Shown: in pieces, positions 9,150 through 17,559 of the stretch
How the letters are laid out: the number at the start of each line of letters is the position of its first letter
How positions within the stretch are numbered: position 1 is the first letter of the stretch
DNA from: an uncultured Lachnospiraceae bacterium
GTDB lineage: Bacteria; Bacillota; Clostridia; Lachnospirales; Lachnospiraceae
Length of the DNA stretch: 64,000 nt
Direction of reading: 5' to 3'
NCBI GenBank assembly: GCA_910576815.1
Contig: CAJTKA010000007.1
Coordinates: 46,227 to 110,226, forward strand
Translations under genes and position numbers: made by a program
The notes under the pieces: generated by a model
Databases searched by the model: none
The model's input: the letters and a program-made list of their open reading frames with translations, nothing else
What the model was told of the DNA's origin: nothing

Positions 9150-10079
9150 TCAAATGTTCTCCCTTATAAACTCCCGGATCTTTTTCGCATAAGTCTCATA
9201 ATCCGTCATTGCGCTGTTTGCGTGATCCGCGCCCTCTATCAGCAGCCATCTTTTTGAAGCATGGCAGGCTTTGTACAACGCTTTTCCCATAGCAGGCGGG
9301 ACGATGGAATCCTGACTGCCATGAATAAACAAAATGGGGATCTCCGTCCTCCGAACAGCCTTTAATGCCGTATCCGCTTCCGTGTCAAAATGTCCGAACA
9401 GGCGAGCCCCCAACCTGATCAGCCAATAAAGCGGTTTTACGGGAAGCTTCATTTGCCTTACGGTTTGTTTGATGATATCCGCCGGTCCCAGATAGCCGCA
9501 GTCTGCTATGATTCCCCTGACATTCCCCGGCAATCCAAGGTTCGACGCCATCATCACGGAAGCCGCTCCCATCGATACTCCTGCAAGAATGATATCCGTA
9601 TTTTCTCCGTATCTCTTTACGGCAAATTCCACCCATGATTTACAGTCGCATCGTTCCCTGATCCCAAAAGTGATCGTCTTTCCCTCACTCTTTCCATGCG
9701 CACGCTCATCCACCATAAGGAGCGGATAACCATTTGCCCGGCACAGCTTAAAAATGCCATACCCGTCCCATGCCGACGTCCCGTGATAGCCATGAAAAAA
9801 GAGAATCAGCGGCGCATCCTTTTGCCCATAATACAGCTTTCCGTACAGCTGCAAACCCTCGATCGAAACAATATGGACTTCCTCACCGGGAGCATTTTCC
9901 ATCTCCTCTATGACATGAAGCATTTTGTCCTTATGCGCCCGATACAGATCACTGTCCGGAATCTGCCGTACCGTCGGGCGCAGTCGGCGCGGATAGCAGA
10001 ATACAACGCGAAACAAACCGTATACGGATAAAATTCCCAGCAAAAATGCGGAAGACAGAGCGACAATTGCTTTCTTCAT
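9150..10079 (-). CDS. Membrane-anchored alpha/beta hydrolase
   Basis: 309 aa. An N-terminal hydrophobic helix (about 5-26) anchors the protein. Oxyanion region LILFFHGYHG, nucleophile elbow G-V-S-M-G, acid residue in GSQDSIVPP and histidine in GADHANS form a complete triad order S-D-H. The fold is that of the serine aminopeptidase/YfhR-like branch of the family; the substrate is unknown. Its start overlaps the stop of the diguanylate cyclase gene (ATGA at 10076-10079), so the two are co-transcribed. Confidence 0.88.
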   Translation of the reverse strand: MKKAIVALSSAFLLGILSVYGLFRVVFCYPRRLRPTVRQIPDSDLYRAHKDKMLHVIEEMENAPGEEVHIVSIEGLQLYGKLYYGQKDAPLILFFHGYHGTSAWDGYGIFKLCRANGYPLLMVDERAHGKSEGKTITFGIRERCDCKSWVEFAVKRYGENTDIILAGVSMGAASVMMASNLGLPGNVRGIIADCGYLGPADIIKQTVRQMKLPVKPLYWLIRLGARLFGHFDTEADTALKAVRRTEIPILFIHGSQDSIVPPAMGKALYKACHASKRWLLIEGADHANSAMTDYETYAKKIREFIRENI

Positions 10080-11203
10080 CTTCTGCCCTCCTTGCTGCGC
10101 CTCTTGTTTTCATACATATAGGCATCCGCTCTTTTAACGACATCTGAAAGATCAGCACCGCTTCCCAGCGCAAAACCAACCGCGCTCGATATCGAAATTT
10201 CAACCTCACCATGATCCGCATTCAATTTTTCCTGTACGAATCGTATCACGCGTTCCGATTCCCCCTGTTCCGGGTTATCTATGATCATTAAAAATTCATC
10301 TCCGCCGATCCGATACACGCGACACCTGTTACTTGCCTGCGATGCCAGGGCATAGGAGAACTTTTCTATTGCCAGATCCCCCATACTGTGTCCCAATTTA
10401 TCATTGATCATTTTCAGGTTATTTAAATCCCAAAACAATACGGAAATTTCTTCAATAGACGGATAATATTCTGCTGCCATTTCCTCGTACTTGTTTTGAT
10501 TAAAGACCTTTGTTTTGGCATCTGTCCCTTTCAGATAGGTAAGTTGAGCGATTCGATAGGCATCCTCATTGCTGCTGACAACCATATACTGCATCATCAC
10601 GGAAAACACAAACATAATGATGCTTCTTGGAAAAACTTCAAATACAACGATAATAAAAATCGGATTCTCGTTGAACGGTATCTGCAGCGCGCCACCTGCC
10701 ATTTGTTCCAGATACCAGCTTCTGACATGCTGACTCTGCAAAAGAATATTCAAATCGCAGAGTCCATAAAAAAAGCTTGCCAGCGAGCTGATCAACATCG
10801 TGACCGTATTTACCGCAAACGCAAACCAGATGGTGCTGCGTCTCCTGTACTGCATTGCAAAAAGCAGGGGAATCACATAGGCAAACACTGCATGAAATGA
10901 TAAAAAGGAGGCAATCACTCCGGAAACGACGCAGATCAATGTCAATAGAAAATATTTGATCCATGCCCTTGTAAGATCACTTCTGATAAAAATAAAAAAG
11001 GCCGGAATAAACAGGACGACATTTGATAAAAATGCGATGGTCGTCAATTGTTTATCCACCTCAAAAAATCCGGTCACCGTAAGCAGCCAGATAAAAGCAA
11101 CCGCAAGTAAAAACCAGATAAAACTTTTTAGCGTACGTTTATTTGACTTGATTTCCTGATAAATCAATTCCTGTTGATATTGTTCCTTAAAACCTTCCAT
11201 CAC
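10076..11203 (-). CDS. Membrane-bound diguanylate cyclase (GGDEF)
   Basis: 375 aa. About six transmembrane helices in residues 25-215 form an integral membrane sensor, followed by a GGDEF domain (about 235-370) with an intact active site RIGGDEF and the preceding FWDLNNLKMINDKLGH segment. It should make cyclic di-GMP. No RxxD inhibitory site is visible in front of GGDEF. It is followed, with overlapping stop and start, by the alpha/beta hydrolase gene. The sensor part resembles no named input domain that I can identify. Confidence 0.9.
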   Translation of the reverse strand: MMEGFKEQYQQELIYQEIKSNKRTLKSFIWFLLAVAFIWLLTVTGFFEVDKQLTTIAFLSNVVLFIPAFFIFIRSDLTRAWIKYFLLTLICVVSGVIASFLSFHAVFAYVIPLLFAMQYRRRSTIWFAFAVNTVTMLISSLASFFYGLCDLNILLQSQHVRSWYLEQMAGGALQIPFNENPIFIIVVFEVFPRSIIMFVFSVMMQYMVVSSNEDAYRIAQLTYLKGTDAKTKVFNQNKYEEMAAEYYPSIEEISVLFWDLNNLKMINDKLGHSMGDLAIEKFSYALASQASNRCRVYRIGGDEFLMIIDNPEQGESERVIRFVQEKLNADHGEVEISISSAVGFALGSGADLSDVVKRADAYMYENKRRSKEGRR

Positions 11204-11302
11204 AAATCCTTTTTCCTATGGCAGACATATTTCTTATGAGTTCCTTTGCCGCTAATGATGCCGAATTTCATGATATCCCGGTCCCCTGTATTTCCAAAAA
11301 AC

Positions 11303-11341
11303 GAGCCTTATCAGCTATGATAGTATAGCATAATAAGGCTC
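11303..11341 (-). terminator. Palindromic terminator of the transglutaminase operon
   Basis: Stem GAGCCTTA / TAAGGCTC with an inner GCTATG / TAGC palindrome. On the minus strand it is followed by CGTTTTTTGG, a good U-tract. It lies about 25 bp after the transglutaminase stop codon. It is nearly a copy of the one at 7644-7680. Confidence 0.8.
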
Positions 11342-11366
11342 TGTTCATCAAGCATTATCATCTCTT

Positions 11367-13634
11367 TTACATCACAGAAAATTTCAGCCAATAGAATACA
11401 TATTTTTTCCCTTTCCTCTTATGCAGCGTCTGCATCAGCCTTTCCCTTTGCCTGAAGCATTCTTCCAATTCCCGCTTGCCGGCCTCAAGCGTCCCATACA
11501 GACAGCTTTCATACGTCTCAATAAACCCTGTCGCTATTTCCTTTTCATCCTCATCCCTTTTGACCCGTTCAGCCAGTTCGTGATACGTTTCAAAGCATTC
11601 TCTTTCATATCCGAGCATAGACAGGATCCGTAGATTACGCATTACTGCCAGCTGGTACCTGTCACCTATGCTTCTGCGTTTTTCTCGATGCTTCTCGCTC
11701 AGCCTGTCTGTGATAAAGATAAGCACCCCCACTGTCAAAATAAGCGCTCCGCAGATTCCGATAAATCTGGCTGCCCTTCCTAATTCCCTTAGTTTTTCGT
11801 CCCTTTCTTTCCTCTCATCTTCCTCCTCATCATTCAAAAATTCCTTATTGCCAAACGAATACTCTCTATCTGCAGACTCCTTCGTCTTATCAGCGCCTTC
11901 CTTTTGCTCCTTCCTTTCAGGCTCCGCGGGATACCGTCTGACACCGTATCCCGGAGTCGGCTCAAAGGGGATCCACCCCTTGCCTTCAAAATACACTTCC
12001 GGCCAGGCATGCGCCATACCGGAATAGACCTCCGTCTCCTTTTCGTTTCTCAGAGGAACGCTAAATCCCTGCACATATCTTGCCGGGAATCCCTCCGCTC
12101 TTGCAAGCAGTACGAACGCCGTCGCATAATAGGTGCAAACCCCCTCCTGTTTCTCCAGCAGAAAATAGTGTAAAAAACGCTGTTCATCCGTCACTTCTTT
12201 TGGCAAGCCGCCGGGATCGACATTGTATTCCATAGCAGCCAGCGCCTCCTCTATGCAAAACAATCCGTCGATCTCGTCCTCTGCGTCTTTTGTAACAAAC
12301 GCAAGCCATTCTTTTGTTTCCGGATCCAATTTCGTTTCCGGCAGATACCGTTTTCGCATGTTTTCCCTATATGCGCCAAGTTCCGCAAGTGTTATTTCTT
12401 CCTTTGCATATGTCTTTACCGTACTCTCCCATAAGTCTGCCTGTTTTGTTCCGTCGCTTTGCAGAAAATCCCGCGTCGTCTCTCTGCCCATATTCATCCG
12501 GCAATATTGAAACGTATACTCTGTGCCATACCCTGCCTTCTTGTCAAACACTAGCTCTGCCCCGCTTTGCCGGTACCTTGCTTGTCCCTCTATCTTCCAT
12601 GTCTTAGAAGGCGCCAACAGATAATCGGTATGAAAATGTCGGTATCCCGCTTTTGCCCGGATGTCGTTATAATAAATCAGATGATCTGTATCTTCTTTTG
12701 CATACGCCTCCAATGCACACACTGTTTCCATCGTATCAAACAGCCTCTCCCGCGCATCACCCTCCTTCGTACCGCTCCACTTGCGCCCGTCAAACACATC
12801 ATAGATCTTCCCTGCAAGATACAGGGGCTGCTTCTTACCGGAAACAGTCTCGATCACCATAATATTTTTATCATCCGCCACGGTATTGGAAAAAAGCGCT
12901 GCACTTTCAGAAAACCCGCTGATCGATCCGTCCATATCCTCATCATTTCTGTTTACCAGATTTTCCGCATAAATCGTGATTCTTTCTTCCATTCGCAGAT
13001 AAATATCCTTGAGCCACTGCCAGCTATACGGCGTCTGCGGCGCCGGCATCAGAACAAGAAAGCCAAAATACAGTATAAAAAACGGCACAAGCCACACGAT
13101 ATAAGCATGAGAATTTCGCTTTTCTCCATTTTGGCTCCTGTGCCATACTAACTCGGTCATCGTCATAACGACATACAACAGCAAAAACAGGACGCCGATT
13201 TTGGGCACATATCGCTTTGCAAACAGCGAATAACAAAGCATCCCGCACAGAATAACGGAAAACGATACTTTGATCAAAACATATTTTTCAAATAAAAGCT
13301 GCAAAACGCAGGCAGACACAGCCAAAATAAGTGTCCCCAGGTAACTGCTCTCAGACAAGATCCACGTGCCCAACTTTTCTTTTCCCATTACTCCGGACAC
13401 CAGAGCAAGAAACGGCACGGCGATCAAAACCGCATAGATGCGCTGTCTTTTAGGAAGCTCCCTGACGCCAAAAAATAACCCCTCTGTCAAAACCAATACG
13501 GCAAAATGCTTCCAGGTCACACCGGTCGCTCCATAAAAATCAGAAACATACAAAATGATCGCACTCGAAAAGACGCCTGCACTAAGCAGCCGATAAATGA
13601 AAGTAAAAATCGCTCCCTTCCCCTTCTTCATCAC
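11367..13634 (-). CDS. TgpA-like membrane transglutaminase
   Basis: 755 aa. Five to six N-terminal helices (1-210), an extracytoplasmic region with a transglutaminase core (about 480-590), a further helix near 635, and a cytoplasmic C-terminal tail rich in charged residues. Core motifs: EGVCTYYATAF (catalytic Cys), GMAHAWPEVYF (His) and WIPFEPTPG (acidic position is Glu). This is the architecture of DUF3488/TgpA proteins, which occur with DUF58 and MoxR proteins. Here the order is MoxR, DUF58, TgpA, with a 4-bp overlap to DUF58. The function is probably envelope protein processing or cross-linking; the exact substrate is unknown. Confidence 0.9.
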   Translation of the reverse strand: MMKKGKGAIFTFIYRLLSAGVFSSAIILYVSDFYGATGVTWKHFAVLVLTEGLFFGVRELPKRQRIYAVLIAVPFLALVSGVMGKEKLGTWILSESSYLGTLILAVSACVLQLLFEKYVLIKVSFSVILCGMLCYSLFAKRYVPKIGVLFLLLYVVMTMTELVWHRSQNGEKRNSHAYIVWLVPFFILYFGFLVLMPAPQTPYSWQWLKDIYLRMEERITIYAENLVNRNDEDMDGSISGFSESAALFSNTVADDKNIMVIETVSGKKQPLYLAGKIYDVFDGRKWSGTKEGDARERLFDTMETVCALEAYAKEDTDHLIYYNDIRAKAGYRHFHTDYLLAPSKTWKIEGQARYRQSGAELVFDKKAGYGTEYTFQYCRMNMGRETTRDFLQSDGTKQADLWESTVKTYAKEEITLAELGAYRENMRKRYLPETKLDPETKEWLAFVTKDAEDEIDGLFCIEEALAAMEYNVDPGGLPKEVTDEQRFLHYFLLEKQEGVCTYYATAFVLLARAEGFPARYVQGFSVPLRNEKETEVYSGMAHAWPEVYFEGKGWIPFEPTPGYGVRRYPAEPERKEQKEGADKTKESADREYSFGNKEFLNDEEEDERKERDEKLRELGRAARFIGICGALILTVGVLIFITDRLSEKHREKRRSIGDRYQLAVMRNLRILSMLGYERECFETYHELAERVKRDEDEKEIATGFIETYESCLYGTLEAGKRELEECFRQRERLMQTLHKRKGKKYVFYWLKFSVM

Positions 13635-14797
13635 AGTATCTCCTCAAGCTTATCCTGCGGCGTAACCGCGATGATCCGTCTGTTTGCATTGCTCATCGCA
13701 CAAAAATCGTCTATCCTGTCTTCCGTAACGACATAAAGCACAACGATCACGCCGTTTTCCGAAATCTGTTTCGTCATGTCCAAGATTTCCAAATCCGGTT
13801 TTTGCAGAATAAAAAAGACCACCTGCTTGTCAAACGCTGTTCCTTTGCCAAGGACATGCCTGATCCGGCTGATCGTATCCGCCGCGTGATCAAATTCCAA
13901 TTCCTTGATCAGCTCATAAAAATCCCCAAACTCTCCCACCCCGTTTATTTGGTGCGCCATAAACGAATCCCGGCTGCAGGATATGTTGACAGGAATGTTT
14001 TTTTCACAAAGAAAAAGGACAAGCGACAACACGGTTTCCAACAGACGATTTTCCAGCGGAAGATACTTTTCCGGCTCCTCATCATATCTGTGCGTATCAA
14101 AAAAAAGAAGCACCCCTTCTTTTTCCTCGCCGGTCATTCTTCTTGACATAAGTTTCTGTGACCTTGCCGTTGCCTTCCAGTGGATCTGCTTCAACGCATC
14201 ACCATTCACATACTCTCTTGTAACAATATCCTGTTCTACCGCCTGTCCCAACCGCTCTCGCTGCATCGTGGCACTTACATCCGAAATACTCTTTAGCTCA
14301 TGGATCCTGATCAGTTTAGGCGCAACGATCACCTTTTTTGTTCCCTTCACTTCGCACCGCACACGAAAAAGTCTTAAGAAGTCCGAAATGGTGACCTCTT
14401 TGATCCCAACTTCGTATTCCCCCCTGTATCTGCATACAAAGGAGGTTTCATAACGATATCTTTCTCCCGGAAGCAGTTCATATTCCATCTGATCCGGCAC
14501 TTCCTCCACATAGGAAAAGTCCGAAAAAAAGGTGATACCAATCGCCGCAAATGCGAATTTATCTTCATTTTGCAGCACAAAATAATACGGCACCGACTGA
14601 CCACTCACGATATTTCTGCTGCCGATCTCCTGATAAACTTTATAGCGAAGCCATACACAGACAATATAAAGGAGCGAAAAAAACGGCAGAAACGTAAGGG
14701 CGAAAAAAATACCGTAGCTTACCGTTCCCCCGTAAAAACTGATCGCTGCCAATGACAAAAGCCATAAAATGCCCAAAACAGCCCTTCGCGCTCTCAT
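13631..14797 (-). CDS. DUF58 domain protein
   Basis: 388 aa. Two N-terminal helices (about 8-50), a beta-rich extracytoplasmic or membrane-near section, and the DUF58 motif region with REYVNGDALKQIHWKATA followed by LLFFDTHRY, a vWA-like fold. It overlaps the transglutaminase start and follows the MoxR ATPase, the classical MoxR/DUF58/TgpA set. Such proteins are thought to act as chaperone partners or scaffolds for membrane or extracellular protein assembly. Family assignment is firm, molecular role is not. Confidence 0.88.
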   Translation of the reverse strand: MRARRAVLGILWLLSLAAISFYGGTVSYGIFFALTFLPFFSLLYIVCVWLRYKVYQEIGSRNIVSGQSVPYYFVLQNEDKFAFAAIGITFFSDFSYVEEVPDQMEYELLPGERYRYETSFVCRYRGEYEVGIKEVTISDFLRLFRVRCEVKGTKKVIVAPKLIRIHELKSISDVSATMQRERLGQAVEQDIVTREYVNGDALKQIHWKATARSQKLMSRRMTGEEKEGVLLFFDTHRYDEEPEKYLPLENRLLETVLSLVLFLCEKNIPVNISCSRDSFMAHQINGVGEFGDFYELIKELEFDHAADTISRIRHVLGKGTAFDKQVVFFILQKPDLEILDMTKQISENGVIVVLYVVTEDRIDDFCAMSNANRRIIAVTPQDKLEEIL

Positions 14798-14852
14798 ACA
14801 AACAATGTGCCCCTTTCCCTATCTGTGCACTACGCAGTCCCCTTTCGCATAT

Positions 14853-15785
14853 CTACACCGGTATCTTTGCTTTGATGATCAGGCTGTTTAAAATCTTCGC
14901 CGCATCTTCTTTTTCGATTTCCGCCTTTGACGACAAGCTCAGTCGGTGCAGCAAAACCTGCATGGCTATGGCTTTGACGTCATCCGGTTTCACATAGTCC
15001 CTGCCGTCTAAAAAGGCTTTTGCCTGAGACGCCCTGACGAGCGCTAACATGGCCCGCGGACTTGCTCCGATCACAAATCGTTTTTCTTCCCTTGTCAAAT
15101 TTATGATATCCTCGATGTAGCCAAGCACGGTATCTTTGACAGTCACCTCCGCCACCTTTTTCTTGATTGCTTCCACGCTTTTTGCATTGCACACAGGACT
15201 TATTTCGGAAATTACCTTTCCGGCAAGAAATTCCGCCGCCATTTTGATTTCCTGCTCCCTGTCCGGATAGCCGATGGAAAGTTTCATCATAAATCTGTCC
15301 ATCTGCGCCTCCGGCAGCGGATAAGTCCCCAGATATTCTACGGGATTCTGCGTTGCAATCACCATGAAAGGCAGCGGCAGCGGATATACGATCCCATCCA
15401 CTGTCACCTGATTCTCCGACATTGCCTCTAACAGGCTTGCCTGTGTCTTCGGCGAAGTTCGGTTGATCTCATCCGCCAACAGGATCTGGTTCATCACCGC
15501 GCCCGCCTGATATACAAACTCACCCGTTTTCATGTTGTAGACAGAGACTCCCACCACATCTCCCGGTAAGGTATCCGGTGTAAACTGGATCCTGCCGAAA
15601 CTGCATTCGATCACCTGTGCGAAACACTTTGCCAATGTGGTCTTTCCAATGCCGGGCACATCTTCCAGCAGCACATGACCGCCCGCCAAAAGACAGATCA
15701 GCATATTCTCGACTACACTCTCTTTTCCCACAAAAAAACCGTTTATGGAATCCTTGATCTCGTTTGCTTTCTCATACTGCCACAT
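14853..15785 (-). CDS. MoxR-family AAA+ ATPase
   Basis: 310 aa. ATG 15785 follows GAAGGAG at 6 nt; an in-frame TTG 5 codons earlier has no ribosome site and is rejected. Walker A DVPGIGKTTLAK, Walker B ILLADEINRTSP, sensor 1 VIATQNP, and the arginine-finger region PEAQMDRF are present. It is expected to remodel or insert protein complexes together with the downstream DUF58 and TgpA-like proteins. It begins 18 bp after the natural end of the sortase gene, so the sortase was probably in the same operon. Confidence 0.93.
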   Translation of the reverse strand: MWQYEKANEIKDSINGFFVGKESVVENMLICLLAGGHVLLEDVPGIGKTTLAKCFAQVIECSFGRIQFTPDTLPGDVVGVSVYNMKTGEFVYQAGAVMNQILLADEINRTSPKTQASLLEAMSENQVTVDGIVYPLPLPFMVIATQNPVEYLGTYPLPEAQMDRFMMKLSIGYPDREQEIKMAAEFLAGKVISEISPVCNAKSVEAIKKKVAEVTVKDTVLGYIEDIINLTREEKRFVIGASPRAMLALVRASQAKAFLDGRDYVKPDDVKAIAMQVLLHRLSLSSKAEIEKEDAAKILNSLIIKAKIPV

Positions 15786-15803
15786 AATGTGCTCCTTCAA
15801 CGA

Positions 15804-16703
15804 TTAAAATATTTTTTCTGTGCCGGAACCCTCTTTCCGCTTTGCCACCACCACCAGCCGCCCGTCCTACACATGGTAGGCGCAGGTGGATAAGGTCAAA
15901 AAGGTATCCCCAAACGCCGCCTCTACGCCTGTATCGTAAAGAGACAGCTCCTTGATATTGCCGTAAAAATCTTCAAATTCTTCCTGCGTATCCGCCTCGT
16001 AAAACTGATAATATTTAAACACATCATCATCTGCGTCATAGACCTGTGAGCGGAACACCGCAATAATGTCATAGGTGCGCTCCTCATAAAGCGTGTCAAA
16101 GGAAATGGCGGGATGCTCTTTATAAAACTCCTCTTTCAAATACAGATCCAAGTCCCCGAACATGGAACCGTCCTTCATGTTATGGCCGTAGATCATAAAA
16201 TTTGTCCCGGCGTCAAAGTCGGCCCTCTCTTTCACGCAAAGGCAGCCGTACTTGCTGTCCTCTCCGTAAAAATCATGGTGCAGATAATAACTGTCATCTT
16301 CGCACTGCATGACAGGATAATCGATCTTCATACCCTCTATGGAAAGCCAGCCCGCAAGGTCCTGATTGATTTCATACAGTTCCGTATAACGTCCCAACAT
16401 CTGCGGCTGATCCACGGCCTGTCCATCGCCATCCACTTCATTCGATTCCCTTACCGGCTGTACGCCGCCATCTTCCGCGTTCGGTTCCTTCAAATTCTCC
16501 GACGCAGATACGCTGATTCCTTTTAGCGCGCCGTCATTTGCGGTAAGATATTCCACGTTTAGCTCTCTTACCATTTTTCTTAATTCTTCCTGCTGCGCCC
16601 TGTGCTGCACAAACTGACAGTATGCCTGACCAATCAGGATCAGGCATACTGCCATTACTGCAAGAAGAAACATCTTCACGATCTTACTTCTCTTATTCTC
16701 CAT
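15804..16703 (-). pseudogene. srtB: Class B sortase with in-frame amber stop before the catalytic arginine (copy 2)
   Basis: From ATG 16703 the protein reads to TLSTCAYHV and stops at TAG (15867-15869), 278 aa. In the same frame the sequence continues DGRLVVVAKRKEGSG and on to TAA 15804-15806, which restores the family's usual end. The conserved Arg of class B sortases is in this lost part, while the catalytic His (YGHNMKDGSMFGD) and Cys are in the kept part. A signal anchor lies at about 10-29, followed by an acidic linker. The intended role is to attach wall proteins such as the one at 16957-17460. Without the Arg the enzyme should be inactive unless the amber codon is read through. Confidence 0.82.
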
Positions 16704-16885
16704 AGATCTCTTTCCATTCTATGTAAGTTTTCCTGCATCGTATCGTCCGGCAGTCTAAACGAAATAATCTATCTTGTATTATAACAAAAATACCATCCGT
16801 TTACACTCTAATATTTTACCAAACTTGCGGGAATTTTTATGTCTTCAGCAGTCTTTTTGAAAACCAGATTACCGCATATACATAA

Positions 16886-16989
16886 AGTATGCCTGACCGA
16901 TTGGGATCAGGCATACTGTCATTACCATCAAGAAAAAACATCTTTACGATCTTACTTCACTTATTCTCCATAAATCTCTTTCCATTCTG
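16886..16989 (-). pseudogene. Sortase 5'-end fragment (copy 3), ends in a perfect hairpin
   Basis: Matches the first about 100 bases of the sortase gene, including upstream bases AGAATGGAAAGAGAT, the start ATG (16969-16971) and the signal-anchor codons. Codon 5 is TGA instead of AGA. The copy ends exactly at the end of an inverted repeat GTATGCCTGA / TCAGGCATAC (16886-16915, 10-bp perfect stem), which is also present inside the functional-length copy at about 16620-16649. It probably now serves as the 3' end of the wall-protein gene, whose frame runs into it. Confidence 0.8.
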
Positions 16990-17460
16990 CGCAGGTTTTT
17001 TACCGATGCTGTGATTGTATACCAGCAGGATAAAAATCGCCGCCAGCGCAAGATATCTTCTGATCCTTCCGCCCCGTTTTCCCCATGCCACAAGATGGGA
17101 AATAAGCTCTTTCTTGGTCCCCTCCGTCATGCCTCTCCTGCGGTCCGCAAAATACAGGAGCAGATAGGTAAAGCCCGCTATCATGGAAAGTGTGACCGCC
17201 AATTCGATCGGCGTCGCGTCTCCGGTCTTTGGCTCGTTGTCTTTCCCGCCCGACTCCTTATTGCCGCCGTTTTCCACACGCACGCGTACGATGCCGCCAT
17301 CTGCATCTGCCACATCCTGCCAGACAATGGCATAGGTAGAGAAGCGGTCCGTCTCTATGGTGATGGTATCTGCTTCATTGTCCAGATCAGTCAACAATTC
17401 TGCCTTACCGTCATGCACGCGGACCACCGCAAAGGTCCTTGTTTTTGTACCGTCGGTATA
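16957..17460 (-). pseudogene. C-terminal fragment of a wall-anchored surface protein
   Basis: The frame is open from the junction at about 17460 and has no ribosome site. It includes a beta-rich stretch (DRFSTYAIVWQDV), a low-complexity linker with GGKDNEPKTGD, whose P-K-T-G resembles a sortase recognition motif, a hydrophobic helix (AVTLSMIAGFTYLLLYF), a basic RRR, and a second helix near the C-terminus. The N-terminal body is missing. At the 5' side it abuts, tail to tail in origin, a plus-strand kinase fragment (17459-17558), so a deletion has fused the two. The frame ends at TGA 16957-16959, inside sortase copy 3. Its neighbour sortase is probably its dedicated anchoring enzyme. Confidence 0.78.
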
Positions 17461-17558
17461 TCAAACAGGCAGCCGAACGCAGGGGAGGTCAGATGGAATA
17501 CCGTGTTGGGGACGGATTTTTTGTGCTGGATGTGACTCTGCGGGTAGGTACCCAATAA
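17459..17558 (+). pseudogene. Tail of a GHKL histidine kinase
   Basis: In frame to TAA 17556-17558 it reads IKQAAERRGGQMEYRVGDG then FFVLDVTLRVGTQ, the usual end of AgrC/VirS-like kinases. The same QMEYRVGD occurs in the remnant at 8158-8777. The body of the gene is missing; the left side is replaced by the surface protein fragment. Together they mark a deletion junction at about 17459. Confidence 0.72.
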
Positions 17559-17559
17559 T

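Noticed and set aside
15867..15869. Amber codons read as pyrrolysine
   Set aside because: TAG is used as an ordinary stop in the yugP gene here, and no pyl genes are in the window; decay explains the TAG codons in the sortase and zinc-ribbon genes better.
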